Below, piece after piece: positions 15,810 through 24,718 of a stretch of DNA of 37,889 nt. The stretch spans positions 1 to 37,889 of the forward strand of contig JAGAOZ010000022.1 in assembly GCA_017623505.1 (NCBI GenBank), in the 5' to 3' direction. The notes beneath the pieces were generated by a model. That model saw nothing but the letters and a program-made list of their open reading frames with translations. It was not told the origin of the DNA and searched no databases. The first letter of the stretch is position 1. The number at the start of each line of letters is the position of its first letter. Both the position numbers and the translations under genes were made by a program. The DNA comes from Alistipes sp. GTDB lineage: Bacteria; Bacteroidota; Bacteroidia; Bacteroidales; Rikenellaceae.

Positions 15810-18788
15810 TTAGAATGGCAGGTCCGCACCAAATGCTATAAACAGGCCTCCCTCGCTTGGACGATATACCGAGAAGGTCAAAGCCATGGTAGCTGAGGCC
15901 GGAGAGGAGATGAAATTCACATCGAACGTTAGGTCGCCACCCCAAGAGTTGAGTCCGTGCCAACGATTATACGTTCCGCCCATCTCGTTGAAGCGTTTAT
16001 GCTCATATTGCGCCATATCCAGACCCAGATTCATTCGTATACGTTTCACATAGAATATACCGCGCCAACCACCATCGGGATAGCACAACGGGAATTGATA
16101 GTTGAGTGATGTTGCCATATAGTGTCGGCTCACTATCTGCGAGGCATCAAAACCTCTAAGCAACAACTTTGAAGCCTTAAAAGTAAGTGCCGAGACAGCA
16201 TCCTGGCTCTTAAAACCGCCTATTGATGTTTGATATGCAAACGCCACATTGAAGCTGTTATGACGGAACAATCCCGGGGTATAGAACTTAGCATGCAGAG
16301 CCAACAAGTCGCTGAAGCTACCATTGGCAGGGTTGATAGCGTATGAAGCCGACGCTGAGAAGCCCCACGGAGGTGCAAAGTCGCGGTGCGACATAGCCAC
16401 CATATCCTGATAACCCAACGAGAAGCTTGTCAAATGCAAACCCTCGGCATAACCGATAGTCGCGATATTGCTAATTCCGTTTTTATCAATTTTTAAGCTG
16501 CCCGTATCGGCAATCAAACCATTCGAATAGTTCCACGCCGCAGAGGCTACAAGATAGCGTGTATGATAACCCCTCTCAAATAGGAATGGGAACGAGGCTG
16601 AGAGCCCTACTGAATAATACTTACCGAGTGTTGGCTCCTCGGGAAACTCAGGTTTATGCGTTTCGGGATTATAGGTAAATACTCGATAGATACTTTGATT
16701 ACCACCATACGTCACATCGAACTTCAATGTTGGACCCAAGCCATGATAGCGCAACGATGCCTTCCAAATATTGCCATTTCCCACACTATGTCCATATGTA
16801 AAGAAACCCTGCATCGACGACAAGAGATTCTGCGTCATCACGGTTGCTCCGATATTGAAATTCACAGCCCCCTCTTCGGTCAAGCCAAATGGGTCATACG
16901 ATAGTGGTGCCCAACTATGTATATTAAAGAGCGTCAAGCCCTTACGATAACGACGATTTTTATATGAGCCGGCAAATTTATCTCGTGATACGCTGTCAAT
17001 ACGCACCGTATCAAGGTTTATAACATCCCACTTTTTACGTGGTGGATTGACTACATTTTTCGGAATCCGCGAGTACTCCACCTCGCGATACAACAATTTC
17101 TCTTTCTGCACCGACGGATGATATCCCAGTGAGTCGTAAGTCACCATCACCAACTCATCCTCTTTTGCCGGCGCAGCATCAAACGAGCCATAGGTCGATT
17201 CGGTAATCTGATACTCCTTGCGCTCGGCAATATCGTAGCAATGAATCTCATCCCGACCTGATGCTATCGAGCCAAAATAGAGTTTTCCGTTACGTGCTCT
17301 AAGATGGCTGAGGGTAACGTATGCAGCCCGAGTAACGGGTGTTACGCATCCCTGATTATCAATCTGCGATATCCACATACCCTCATCACCGGTTATGATG
17401 ACATAGTAGTTACGACTCATATTGTCCCATGCCAGGGAGTGAATCTCCTGTCCAAAAGGCAGAGCCACAACCATATCCTCCTCATTTTGACGCTTTATAC
17501 GAACACGGAACTCTCCATCGGCAGAGTACTCTACCCAAGCCATATTACCACTATCATCCACTGCTGGGTACAACACATTAGCGCGCCCCTTTACGGTACG
17601 CGGACGCAGAGCCTTGGGACCATCTAAGTCCATGTAACACAGCGTTGAAGAGACCTTCTGCTGAAACATCATACTGCGGCGATACTCCGTCCACCACAAC
17701 CGCTTATTGAGCTGATCATAGACAGGGCGAGTCGATACTTTGCCCGTATATGCCAACCTCTGTTCAAATCCTGTGTCACTATCCAACAACACAAATTGCT
17801 GTGGTGTATCCAAGTCCTGCTTGAGGGCAATGATATTTTCCTGCCCTGCCCATATAGGGCTCTCATATTTGGTATAGCTGGTAAAACGTGGTGCCGGCAG
17901 ACGCGTCGAAGTATCTTCTATGTATGGAAGGCTTGCCCAATACTCTGCCAAATCACGAAATGTGAGCCTAAACAGAGTATTATCATTAAAACCAAAGAGT
18001 TTATTCATACGCCATGAACTCGACACAATAGTCCATGGATGACGAGGTCCATAACTCGCCATATCGTTGGCTATATTACGGCCCATCAATTCGTTACCGT
18101 AGCTCATCAACTGATAACCCAATTGATAATGGTCGGGGATAAAATCTTTATACGAGCCACAGAAGAACTTATCGGTATTGCGGTATTTATTGGCTATATC
18201 ACCCATTGCTCGAAACTCCAACGTAAACCGTGGTTGCAGACCTCGACCAAAGGATGACACTTGCGTCTCGAAGAGCGTAGCATCACCCTCCATCATCCAC
18301 AACGGCATAAAGACCAAACCGATAGTAGAGCTCTGTTCTCCAAGCAGATAGCTCAGGAACTTTATGAAGCCTACGTTGATGTTGTTGTATTGTACGGCAT
18401 GACGAAACTCATGAGCCGTAAGCTGCTTGAGCCACGGCATTGAGTATCCATCAATAGCCGGCGACGAGAGGAACTCCACACGCTTCGGGAGCCACATCAC
18501 AAGACCGTTAGACTGCAAATTTTCGGGATGCACAACAAAAGGCAAATCCAGCGGTGGCAGTTTATAACCATATTGTATGCTCGGCTTGATACGCTCGGTA
18601 AGATAGAGCGTCGTAAGACCTATCTCTGAGGCGTGTTCGGGATATATCACCGTCGCTTGGTCGGTCTCAGCCTTGCGCCACTTGAAATGCGCAGGGTCTG
18701 CGCCCCAACTATAATATTGAGCTGAGACTTGCTCTATGCAACACAGAGCAAAAACCAACATTATGATATATCTCAAAACTTTAGACAT
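15810..18788 (-). CDS. Exported metallopeptidase-like / beta-propeller / outer-membrane barrel protein
   Basis: A 992-residue exported protein (signal peptide, mature end near QYYSWG at about 24). Residues about 30-250 resemble a gluzincin peptidase: HEFRH at 126-130 fits HExxH, and WMMEGDATLFE (Glu167) sits about 37 residues later, where the third zinc ligand is expected. About 300-600 read as TolB/PD40-type propeller blades (YTKYESPIWAGQENIIAL, LYPAVDDSGNMAWVEYS, ITGDEGMWISQID). From about 640 to the end alternating strands resemble a surface-antigen (Omp85/D15-like) barrel ending in a terminal Phe, as outer-membrane proteins do. Related proteins occur across Bacteroidetes but their task is not settled. 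Zinc binding and activity are inferred from motifs. It starts 8 bases after the SUI1-like gene stop. Confidence 0.72.
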   Translation of the reverse strand: MSKVLRYIIMLVFALCCIEQVSAQYYSWGADPAHFKWRKAETDQATVIYPEHASEIGLTTLYLTERIKPSIQYGYKLPPLDLPFVVHPENLQSNGLVMWLPKRVEFLSSPAIDGYSMPWLKQLTAHEFRHAVQYNNINVGFIKFLSYLLGEQSSTIGLVFMPLWMMEGDATLFETQVSSFGRGLQPRFTLEFRAMGDIANKYRNTDKFFCGSYKDFIPDHYQLGYQLMSYGNELMGRNIANDMASYGPRHPWTIVSSSWRMNKLFGFNDNTLFRLTFRDLAEYWASLPYIEDTSTRLPAPRFTSYTKYESPIWAGQENIIALKQDLDTPQQFVLLDSDTGFEQRLAYTGKVSTRPVYDQLNKRLWWTEYRRSMMFQQKVSSTLCYMDLDGPKALRPRTVKGRANVLYPAVDDSGNMAWVEYSADGEFRVRIKRQNEEDMVVALPFGQEIHSLAWDNMSRNYYVIITGDEGMWISQIDNQGCVTPVTRAAYVTLSHLRARNGKLYFGSIASGRDEIHCYDIAERKEYQITESTYGSFDAAPAKEDELVMVTYDSLGYHPSVQKEKLLYREVEYSRIPKNVVNPPRKKWDVINLDTVRIDSVSRDKFAGSYKNRRYRKGLTLFNIHSWAPLSYDPFGLTEEGAVNFNIGATVMTQNLLSSMQGFFTYGHSVGNGNIWKASLRYHGLGPTLKFDVTYGGNQSIYRVFTYNPETHKPEFPEEPTLGKYYSVGLSASFPFLFERGYHTRYLVASAAWNYSNGLIADTGSLKIDKNGISNIATIGYAEGLHLTSFSLGYQDMVAMSHRDFAPPWGFSASASYAINPANGSFSDLLALHAKFYTPGLFRHNSFNVAFAYQTSIGGFKSQDAVSALTFKASKLLLRGFDASQIVSRHYMATSLNYQFPLCYPDGGWRGIFYVKRIRMNLGLDMAQYEHKRFNEMGGTYNRWHGLNSWGGDLTFDVNFISSPASATMALTFSVYRPSEGGLFIAFGADLPF

Positions 18789-18796
18789 CAGACGGT

Positions 18797-19138
18797 CTAA
18801 TTTCCGGCTTTTTTACACCTATACCCCTCTTTGAGTAGTAGCTCTACCACGCGCTCGCGGTGGTCACCCTGAATAATTATCTCTCCATCCTTTGCTGAAC
18901 CACCCACTCCGCAACGACTCTTAAGCATACGTCCCAACTCAGACAGGTCCTCCTGTGTACCGACAAATCCCTTCACTAAGGTTACAGTCTTACCTCCACG
19001 ATGTTTTCTGTCTAACCATACCCTCAAATCCTGCTTTGCCGGCTCAAGGGTCTGCACCTGAGGCTCCTGCTCGGTGGTATACTCAAAATCCGGGTTGGTC
19101 GAATAGACCATACCTAAACGTTGCTTCCAGTCGTTCAT
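18797..19138 (-). CDS. yciH: SUI1/eIF1-like translation factor (YciH family)
   Basis: A 113-residue cytosolic protein with the SUI1 core: KTVTLVKGFVGTQEDLSELGRMLKSRCGVGGSAKDGEIIIQGDHRERVVELL, given here as a description of residues about 49-100. Bacterial YciH proteins are homologues of eIF1 and have been proposed to check start-codon selection. The first 45 residues (DWKQRLGMVYSTNPDFEY) are the typical Bacteroidetes N-terminal extension. The gene leads a two-gene unit with the 992-residue protein (8-base gap), an unexplained pairing. Its promoter region is shared with the divergent DUF4435 gene. Confidence 0.88.
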   Translation of the reverse strand: MNDWKQRLGMVYSTNPDFEYTTEQEPQVQTLEPAKQDLRVWLDRKHRGGKTVTLVKGFVGTQEDLSELGRMLKSRCGVGGSAKDGEIIIQGDHRERVVELLLKEGYRCKKAGN

Positions 19139-19167
19139 CTCAAAACCATTTTTGGTCTTACCTTACA

Positions 19168-19175
19168 CAAAGATA
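19168..19175 (-). promoter_or_regulatory. Candidate -7 element for the yciH unit
   Basis: TATCTTTG on the minus strand matches TAnnTTTG and predicts a leader of about 23 bases. The upstream TTTG is not at ideal spacing. Confidence 0.4.
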
Positions 19176-19216
19176 GGGATGTTTTGTCACAAAACCTCCC
19201 AAAAGCGGTAGTAATA

Positions 19217-19248
19217 TTTGGTACAAAAGTACGAAATTATTACTTTTA
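19217..19248 (+). promoter_or_regulatory. Promoter of the DUF4435 gene
   Basis: TTTG (19217-19220), a 20-base spacer, then TACTTTTA (19241-19248), one mismatch from TAnnTTTG. The predicted start near 19255 lies after all upstream ATGs of the frame and supports initiation at the GTG at 19265. Confidence 0.55.
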
Positions 19249-19264
19249 CAACAAATTAGAGGTC

Positions 19265-20296
19265 GTGGTAAAGGAAAATTTCAAACATATAGCCGATCGC
19301 TACCGTAATTGTGAGGGCGAGATGACGCCTGTTCAAACCTTTGATGACGGACGCCAAAAGGTCGAAGTCTTTGTCGAGGGCTACGAGGATGTAGCCTTCT
19401 GGCGAGGTATCTTTGACCACTTCGACAACCCCTATCTGCGTTTTGAGATTTCTGTACCCAACCGCGAGGATTTGCCTAAGGGCAAGAAGGTCCTGATGAG
19501 TATGCTCGACCGCTCTTCGGAGCGTATGTTACTCTGTGTGGACTCCGATTTTGACTATCTCTTCGGCGACGAGACTCCACAGTCGAAACTCATCTGTGAT
19601 GCCGAGTATATGTTTCACACCTATACCTACGCTACGGAGAACTATCTGTGCTACGCTCCGTCGCTTCATAACGTCTGCGTCAAGGCAACCAAGAACGATA
19701 GCCATATCTTTGATTTCGAGAGCTTTATGGCCGAATACTCTCGCACGATATATCCTATTTTCGCATGGTATGCCTACTCAGCTCGGCTCTCTACGGAGAA
19801 TGTCTTTACACTCAACGACTTCAAGAATACCGTTCGATTGGGTTATTTGGAGGTAGAGAATAACGGTTGTGACACTCTGGCATGGCTTGCACGCCAGGTT
19901 AAACGCCGCCTGCAACGTTTGGAGGAGGAGCATCCCGATATGGTCCGGGGTGTCGAGGATTTCAAGCGACAGCTATCGTTGCGAGGTGTCACTCCTGAGA
20001 CTACCTATTTATATATGCACGGCCATACATTGATGGATAATGTGGTGATGATTATCCTCTCGACTGTGTGTGACCGACTACGCCAAATCTCCGTCCATAA
20101 GATTAACTCTTCGAAGAAGCAGGGGCTATCCCTTAAGAATGAGATGAGCAACTATATGAACTCGCTGCGTTCTATCCGCGACGTGCTACTCGACAACGAG
20201 AACTACACCTCGTGCCCACTCTATAAGAAGCTCAAAGCCGATATCCAACGCTACATCGACACTACCATCGCCGCCATCATCACCCGTAAAAAGTAA
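19265..20296 (+). CDS. DUF4435 domain protein (TOPRIM-like motifs)
   Basis: The 343-residue cytosolic product matches DUF4435 in its N-terminal half: EMTPVQTFDDGRQKVEVFVEGYEDVAFW (described from residue 19), then RMLLCVDSDFDYL. The Glu in FVEGYED (E38) and the DSDFD acidic cluster (D93, D95, D97) resemble the metal-binding E and DxD of TOPRIM nucleases and primases, so nucleic-acid cleavage or binding is possible but unproven. The C-terminal half is helical and basic. The frame extends upstream, but the promoter falls inside that part; GTG at 19265 is the best start. No ATPase partner is adjacent. Composition matches the host. It faces the helicase gene with a 72-base gap. Confidence 0.8.
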   Translation: MVKENFKHIADRYRNCEGEMTPVQTFDDGRQKVEVFVEGYEDVAFWRGIFDHFDNPYLRFEISVPNREDLPKGKKVLMSMLDRSSERMLLCVDSDFDYLFGDETPQSKLICDAEYMFHTYTYATENYLCYAPSLHNVCVKATKNDSHIFDFESFMAEYSRTIYPIFAWYAYSARLSTENVFTLNDFKNTVRLGYLEVENNGCDTLAWLARQVKRRLQRLEEEHPDMVRGVEDFKRQLSLRGVTPETTYLYMHGHTLMDNVVMIILSTVCDRLRQISVHKINSSKKQGLSLKNEMSNYMNSLRSIRDVLLDNENYTSCPLYKKLKADIQRYIDTTIAAIITRKK

Positions 20297-20368
20297 AAGC
20301 GGAAATCAAAATTGCAAATCTAGCTATTAGAAATCCTTTCACGAATGTCTTCAATGTCGCCTATCCTT

Positions 20369-22936
20369 CTATTTTTGTTTTTTTAGCTGATCAAGCCTCA
20401 TTATAATGGCAGTTTGACTTCTACCCATTTTTTCAGATATCTGCTTAATACTATATCCCTCTTCTTGCAGGGTTAGCAATAGGTGTTCCGAACGACTTGT
20501 CCACCTCTTATTCGCATTTCTATGCTTTGCATTTTTAGAAGAGTTGTCCTTTTCAGGGTATAATATTTCATCTACAAAAACAGACGGACTGTTTTTATTA
20601 TACAACACAAATGTTTGTTTCTTAGCTCTAGTTATGGCTACATAAAACAATCTACGTTCCTCAGCAAAAGGATATGTCTCACTCTCAGCTAGAATATAAT
20701 TCAACGATGAATCATCAGCGATTTTTGAAGGAAATCCATATGACACATCATTATTAGCTTGTAATATAATAACATAATCTGACTCGAGTCCTTTTGACTT
20801 GTGTGCCGTTAAAAATTCAATTTTCCTATTCGCCACCATATAATAAAATCTATTACCCTCTTTTATACTGCTAAACTTTTTTGACAAAAAGAAATCATCA
20901 AAAGAATAACGACCTATTAAAAATACAGATTTATTATATGGAACCTCTAACACTAATTTCTCAATTGTTGCAACATAACTATTAATATCTGTATATGGAC
21001 AAAATGATAAACTCGTTGATGAGTCTGCACTAAATGGGTGAATATTCTTGCGTATTTGGGATGTATTCTTCTGAACGAAATTAGAAGATATAGCAACTAG
21101 AGGTTGTCCGAAACGATAGGTAGTTTCTATCTTATTTACATCTGTATAGCCAAAATATTTACTAAATTGTGTAAATAAAGTAATATCACTACCCGAGAAT
21201 CTATAAATCGACTGCCAATCATCTCCCACACAATAAAGTTGTGCGGGAGGATTACCTTTTCTAAGAGCTAACAAGAATCTATATCTATCAAAAGAGATGT
21301 CTTGAAACTCGTCAACTATTATATAGTCATAATCTCGATTCTCTTGTTCATTCGCTATTTTTGTTGCAGTTAATATTGCATCGGTAAAATCTATTTCATT
21401 TCTACTGGCTAATAATTTAATATACTCATCGTAAACACGAGCAAATAAATTGTTAATCATATACACTGAACGCTTATCATCAGCTTTTTGTGCTTCAGAC
21501 AATATTTCATCAACAGTCTTTCCGCTAGATTTTAATAGCATTATAAATGTCGAAATCAAACCCAACAAAGCCTTTTCCTGTCTACTATCTTCAGGCATTA
21601 TGTAGCTAAGCAGTTTATCTTCAGGTATCTCTCTAATTGGGACCCCACACTCATCCAGCATAAATTTTATTTCATCTCGAATGGAGTAATGCTTAAAATC
21701 TGCACTAGTTGTTTCTAATAGTGTTGTTCCGTAGGAACTATGAATTTCTCTCTTCCAACTTATACCATCATTATATTTCTTATTTGCCTCTTGATATGAT
21801 ATATTTTGATGCTTAGCAAACCAATGTGGAACTCTCCCCCTATCATCAACACCAAAATGCTCTAAATATATTCTTTTTCGAAGCCCGTTATTGCTATAAT
21901 ATATTGAAAAGTCTGGTTTGTACTGAGAATGTAATTCGTCAGCCATTGCGTGTTCGTACGACTCCTCATACCTATATTTTACACCCAAAGATGATAGAAT
22001 AAGACAGATTGTCTGTTCTTGCTTACTTTTAACATAAATAGAGCGTCCATCCATATCAGGGAACAGAGCTTTTAGGCGTGTAGTCTTATTTTCAGACAAT
22101 TTTTCTAATTCAGCCTGATGCTCCCTTTCTTCATATGTACTAAAATCCTGATAATCCGTAAAATATGCAACCAATGCTTTTGAAAAATCTGGATCGCCTG
22201 AAAGTTTCTTATACGCATCCTTTATCAGCAGATATGCATTATCGCAGATAGAGGGTTTTATTCCTTTATACTTTCCTATCAAGTCAAGAGCCAATTTATG
22301 AAATGTACAACCACCTAAGCCCTTAATATTTATTCTTTCGGAAAGTTCAGCTGCTGCCTTATTTGTATAACTTACTAGAAGTATTCTATCAGGAGCCACT
22401 CCTTTCTTCTCTATCAAATATTTAACCTTTCCAACAATTGACGAGGTTTTACCGCTGCCTGCACTACTGATAACAAGGCAATTATCTTCCTCTGAAACTA
22501 TTGAACGTCTCTGTTGCTCATCCAAAGGGTATTGTAAACAGGTATCAAAAAACTCACAATTCTCGCGAAGTATCTCTCTGAGGTGGTTCTCATTATGATC
22601 TCGAACTAATATAGGCAATTTTCTATAATTAGATATGAATTCATCTATATCATTACGAAAAAAAACAAGTAACAATCTCTGATATCGAGCATTTACACAA
22701 GCTTGCTCATAACACTCGGAAAATGTGCGTGTGTACTCTAGCTCCTCCCTTTTTGAAATATACTTGCCTTTGAATTTTGATAAAAGTCGAGGAATAACGT
22801 CGGTATAATTTGTTCTAATTTGTTGGCTCAACAATTCTGCTTGCCTTTTTATTTTACTACGTACTATCAGTACGATTATAGTTATAAATATTATAATCGT
22901 AATTACCGAATATAGTATAGTATAAGCAGACACCAT
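20369..22936 (-). CDS. Membrane-anchored helicase IV (HelD)-like UvrD-family helicase with nuclease-like insert
   Basis: An 855-residue superfamily 1A DNA helicase. A hydrophobic helix at about 5-26 suggests an inner-membrane anchor with the rest in the cytoplasm. Helicase motifs: LDEQQRRSI near 138, Walker A SSAGSGKTSS (157-166), SYTNKAAAEL (189-198), TFHKLALDLI (211-220), Walker B VDEFQDIS (541-548), GDDWQSIYRFSGSD (571-584), TAHKSKGLESD (710-720), and VAITRAKKQ (766-774). Between about 316 and 420 an insert carries YKPDFSIYY, IYLEHFGVDDRG and TTLLETTSADF, resembling the PD-(D/E)xK-like domain of helicase IV relatives. The last 45 residues form a helix-turn-helix (SIKQISEKMGRSQTAIIMRL). The gene is about one-third G+C, well below its neighbours, which suggests transfer. 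Role: repair or mobile-DNA defence; not decided. Confidence 0.85.
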   Translation of the reverse strand: MVSAYTILYSVITIIIFITIIVLIVRSKIKRQAELLSQQIRTNYTDVIPRLLSKFKGKYISKREELEYTRTFSECYEQACVNARYQRLLLVFFRNDIDEFISNYRKLPILVRDHNENHLREILRENCEFFDTCLQYPLDEQQRRSIVSEEDNCLVISSAGSGKTSSIVGKVKYLIEKKGVAPDRILLVSYTNKAAAELSERINIKGLGGCTFHKLALDLIGKYKGIKPSICDNAYLLIKDAYKKLSGDPDFSKALVAYFTDYQDFSTYEEREHQAELEKLSENKTTRLKALFPDMDGRSIYVKSKQEQTICLILSSLGVKYRYEESYEHAMADELHSQYKPDFSIYYSNNGLRKRIYLEHFGVDDRGRVPHWFAKHQNISYQEANKKYNDGISWKREIHSSYGTTLLETTSADFKHYSIRDEIKFMLDECGVPIREIPEDKLLSYIMPEDSRQEKALLGLISTFIMLLKSSGKTVDEILSEAQKADDKRSVYMINNLFARVYDEYIKLLASRNEIDFTDAILTATKIANEQENRDYDYIIVDEFQDISFDRYRFLLALRKGNPPAQLYCVGDDWQSIYRFSGSDITLFTQFSKYFGYTDVNKIETTYRFGQPLVAISSNFVQKNTSQIRKNIHPFSADSSTSLSFCPYTDINSYVATIEKLVLEVPYNKSVFLIGRYSFDDFFLSKKFSSIKEGNRFYYMVANRKIEFLTAHKSKGLESDYVIILQANNDVSYGFPSKIADDSSLNYILAESETYPFAEERRLFYVAITRAKKQTFVLYNKNSPSVFVDEILYPEKDNSSKNAKHRNANKRWTSRSEHLLLTLQEEGYSIKQISEKMGRSQTAIIMRLDQLKKQK

Positions 22937-22959
22937 TGGTTTTGCTATATATAACTCAA

Positions 22960-22987
22960 TTTTGAATCTTGAATCTTGAATTTTGAA
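22960..22987. repeat. Four tandem 7-bp repeats upstream of the helicase gene
   Basis: TTTTGAA, TCTTGAA, TCTTGAA, TTTTGAA run head to tail, 24-51 bases upstream of the helicase ATG. No exact TAnnTTTG match was found for the helicase, so this A+T-rich tract may hold its promoter or an operator. Confidence 0.6.
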
Positions 22988-23000
22988 TTTGCTATAATTG

Positions 23001-23093
23001 CGGCTATTTTGGTGGGTGCTCGCAGTCTGTGAAACCGCAGCATACCTGACGTATGTGAGGATTTCACAGGCAAGGCAAACGCCGAAAGAGCCG
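23001..23093. repeat. Nested palindromic intergenic element after prfC
   Basis: Outer arms CGGCT (23001-23005) and AGCCG (23089-23093), middle arms CTGTGAAA (23027-23034) and TTTCACAG (23062-23069), and an inner hairpin CATAC-CTGAC-GTATG (23041-23055). It fills most of the gap between the prfC stop codon and the helicase start. Layout resembles the element at 12107-12232, though the sequence differs. Confidence 0.5.
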
Positions 23094-23111
23094 TGATTAG
23101 AGCGATTTACC

Positions 23112-24695
23112 CTAAAATTCGGAGGTAAAATGGAATCTTATATCTTTAAAATTCTCCTGTGCTAAGGCGAGAGCGTATGAGGTGTCGGCGAGGAATACAT
23201 CGCGGCCGTGCTTGTCGAGAGCCATATTGGAGTGCTTGCGACGCTTGAAGTCGGCAAGTTGCTCCTTGTTGTCGCTCTCAATCCAGCAGGCTTTGTGTAT
23301 TGATATAGGCTCCCAGCGGCATGATGCACCATACTCGTGCTCAAGACGATATTGGATAACCTCAAACTGAAGCTGTCCCACCGTACCGATAATCTTACGA
23401 CCATTGAGTGAAGAGGTAAATAGCTGTGCCACACCCTCATCCATCAGCTGGTCCACACCTTTTGCAAGCTGTTTGAACTTCATCGGGTCTGCGTTTTCGA
23501 TATAACGGAATAGCTCTGGAGAGAATGATGGAATACCCGTAAATTTAAGCTTCTCGCCCTCGGTAAATGTATCGCCAATCTTAAATGTTCCCGTATCGTG
23601 CAGACCTACGATATCGCCCGGGTACGCAAAGTCTATGACCGACTTCTTCTCCGCCATAAATGCCGTCGGAGATGAGAATTTCAGCTGCTTGCCGCTACGA
23701 ACGTGCAGATAGTTCTTGTTACGTTCAAATGTTCCCGAACATATCTTCATAAAGGCAATACGGTCGCGGTGGTTAGGGTCCATATTGGCGTGAATCTTAA
23801 AGATGAAACCTGTCATCTTCTCCTCCGAGGGCTCTACGGCACGGCTCTCGGTAGGGGACTTACGTGGCGATGGAGCTATGCGGATAAAGCACTCCAAAAG
23901 TTCTCTCACACCGAAATTATTTACTGCCGAGCCAAAGAACACAGGTGCCAACTCACCACGCAGATAATCCTCCACGTTGAACTCGTCGTATACACCCTCC
24001 ACCAACTCCAAATCCTCACGCAACTGATTTGCAAACTTTGCCGAGATGTAGTCATCAAGCTCAGGCGAGGCGATATCGGCAAAATCCACCGTCGCCGCAT
24101 CTGCTGTCTGTCGCTCATCTGTGGTAAAGAGCGAGAGGTTTTTCTCATATATGTTGTACACGCCCTTGAATGTGTCGCCACTTGAGATAGGGAAAGCCAA
24201 AGGACGCACACGTATCTGCAACTCATGCTCAATCTCGTCCAGCAAATCAAATGGGTCCTTACTTGGGCGGTCCATCTTATTCACGAAGACAATCACCGGC
24301 GTATTACGCATACGGCAGACATTCATCAACTTACGTGTCTGTGCCTCGACTCCCTTCGCGCCGTCAATTACGATAATAACCGAATCCACGGCCGAGAGTG
24401 TACGATATGTATCCTCGGCAAAATCCTCGTGACCCGGGGTATCAAGGATATTGATTTTTACATCCTTGTAGTTAAATCCCATAACAGAGGTCGCCACCGA
24501 GATACCTCTCTGACGCTCTATCTCCATAAAGTCGGAGGTCGCTCCCTTCTTGATTTTATTGCTCTTGACAGCACCTGCCACGTGAATAGCACCACCGAAT
24601 AGCAGCAATTTCTCTGTTAGTGTGGTCTTACCCGCATCGGGGTGCGCTATGACGGCAAAGGTGCGTCGCTTGGTTATTTCATCTATTAAAGCCAT
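23112..24695 (-). CDS. prfC: Peptide chain release factor 3
   Basis: RF3 is a translational GTPase that removes RF1/RF2 from the ribosome after peptide release. The 527-residue product has G1 AHPDAGKTT (17-25), DTPGH (85-89) and NKMD (139-142). The RF3-specific switch [17 protein letters not shown] is at 51-67, and RF3-type domains II/III follow ([22 protein letters not shown]). Length is normal. It is last in the batD-batE-recR-prfC series, with a 23-base gap after recR. Confidence 0.96.
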   Translation of the reverse strand: MALIDEITKRRTFAVIAHPDAGKTTLTEKLLLFGGAIHVAGAVKSNKIKKGATSDFMEIERQRGISVATSVMGFNYKDVKINILDTPGHEDFAEDTYRTLSAVDSVIIVIDGAKGVEAQTRKLMNVCRMRNTPVIVFVNKMDRPSKDPFDLLDEIEHELQIRVRPLAFPISSGDTFKGVYNIYEKNLSLFTTDERQTADAATVDFADIASPELDDYISAKFANQLREDLELVEGVYDEFNVEDYLRGELAPVFFGSAVNNFGVRELLECFIRIAPSPRKSPTESRAVEPSEEKMTGFIFKIHANMDPNHRDRIAFMKICSGTFERNKNYLHVRSGKQLKFSSPTAFMAEKKSVIDFAYPGDIVGLHDTGTFKIGDTFTEGEKLKFTGIPSFSPELFRYIENADPMKFKQLAKGVDQLMDEGVAQLFTSSLNGRKIIGTVGQLQFEVIQYRLEHEYGASCRWEPISIHKACWIESDNKEQLADFKRRKHSNMALDKHGRDVFLADTSYALALAQENFKDIRFHFTSEF

Positions 24696-24718
24696 TTGTA
24701 TATCTGTTTCTTCAATTA

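Noticed and set aside
19121-19264. N-terminal extension of the DUF4435 frame
   Set aside because: It overlaps the yciH start and contains the TTTG-N20-TACTTTTA promoter; the family-like region begins after the GTG at 19265.
19265-22936. Calling the DUF4435-helicase pair a Gabija system
   Set aside because: No ATPase domain is present, the genes are convergent rather than an operon, and their base composition differs.
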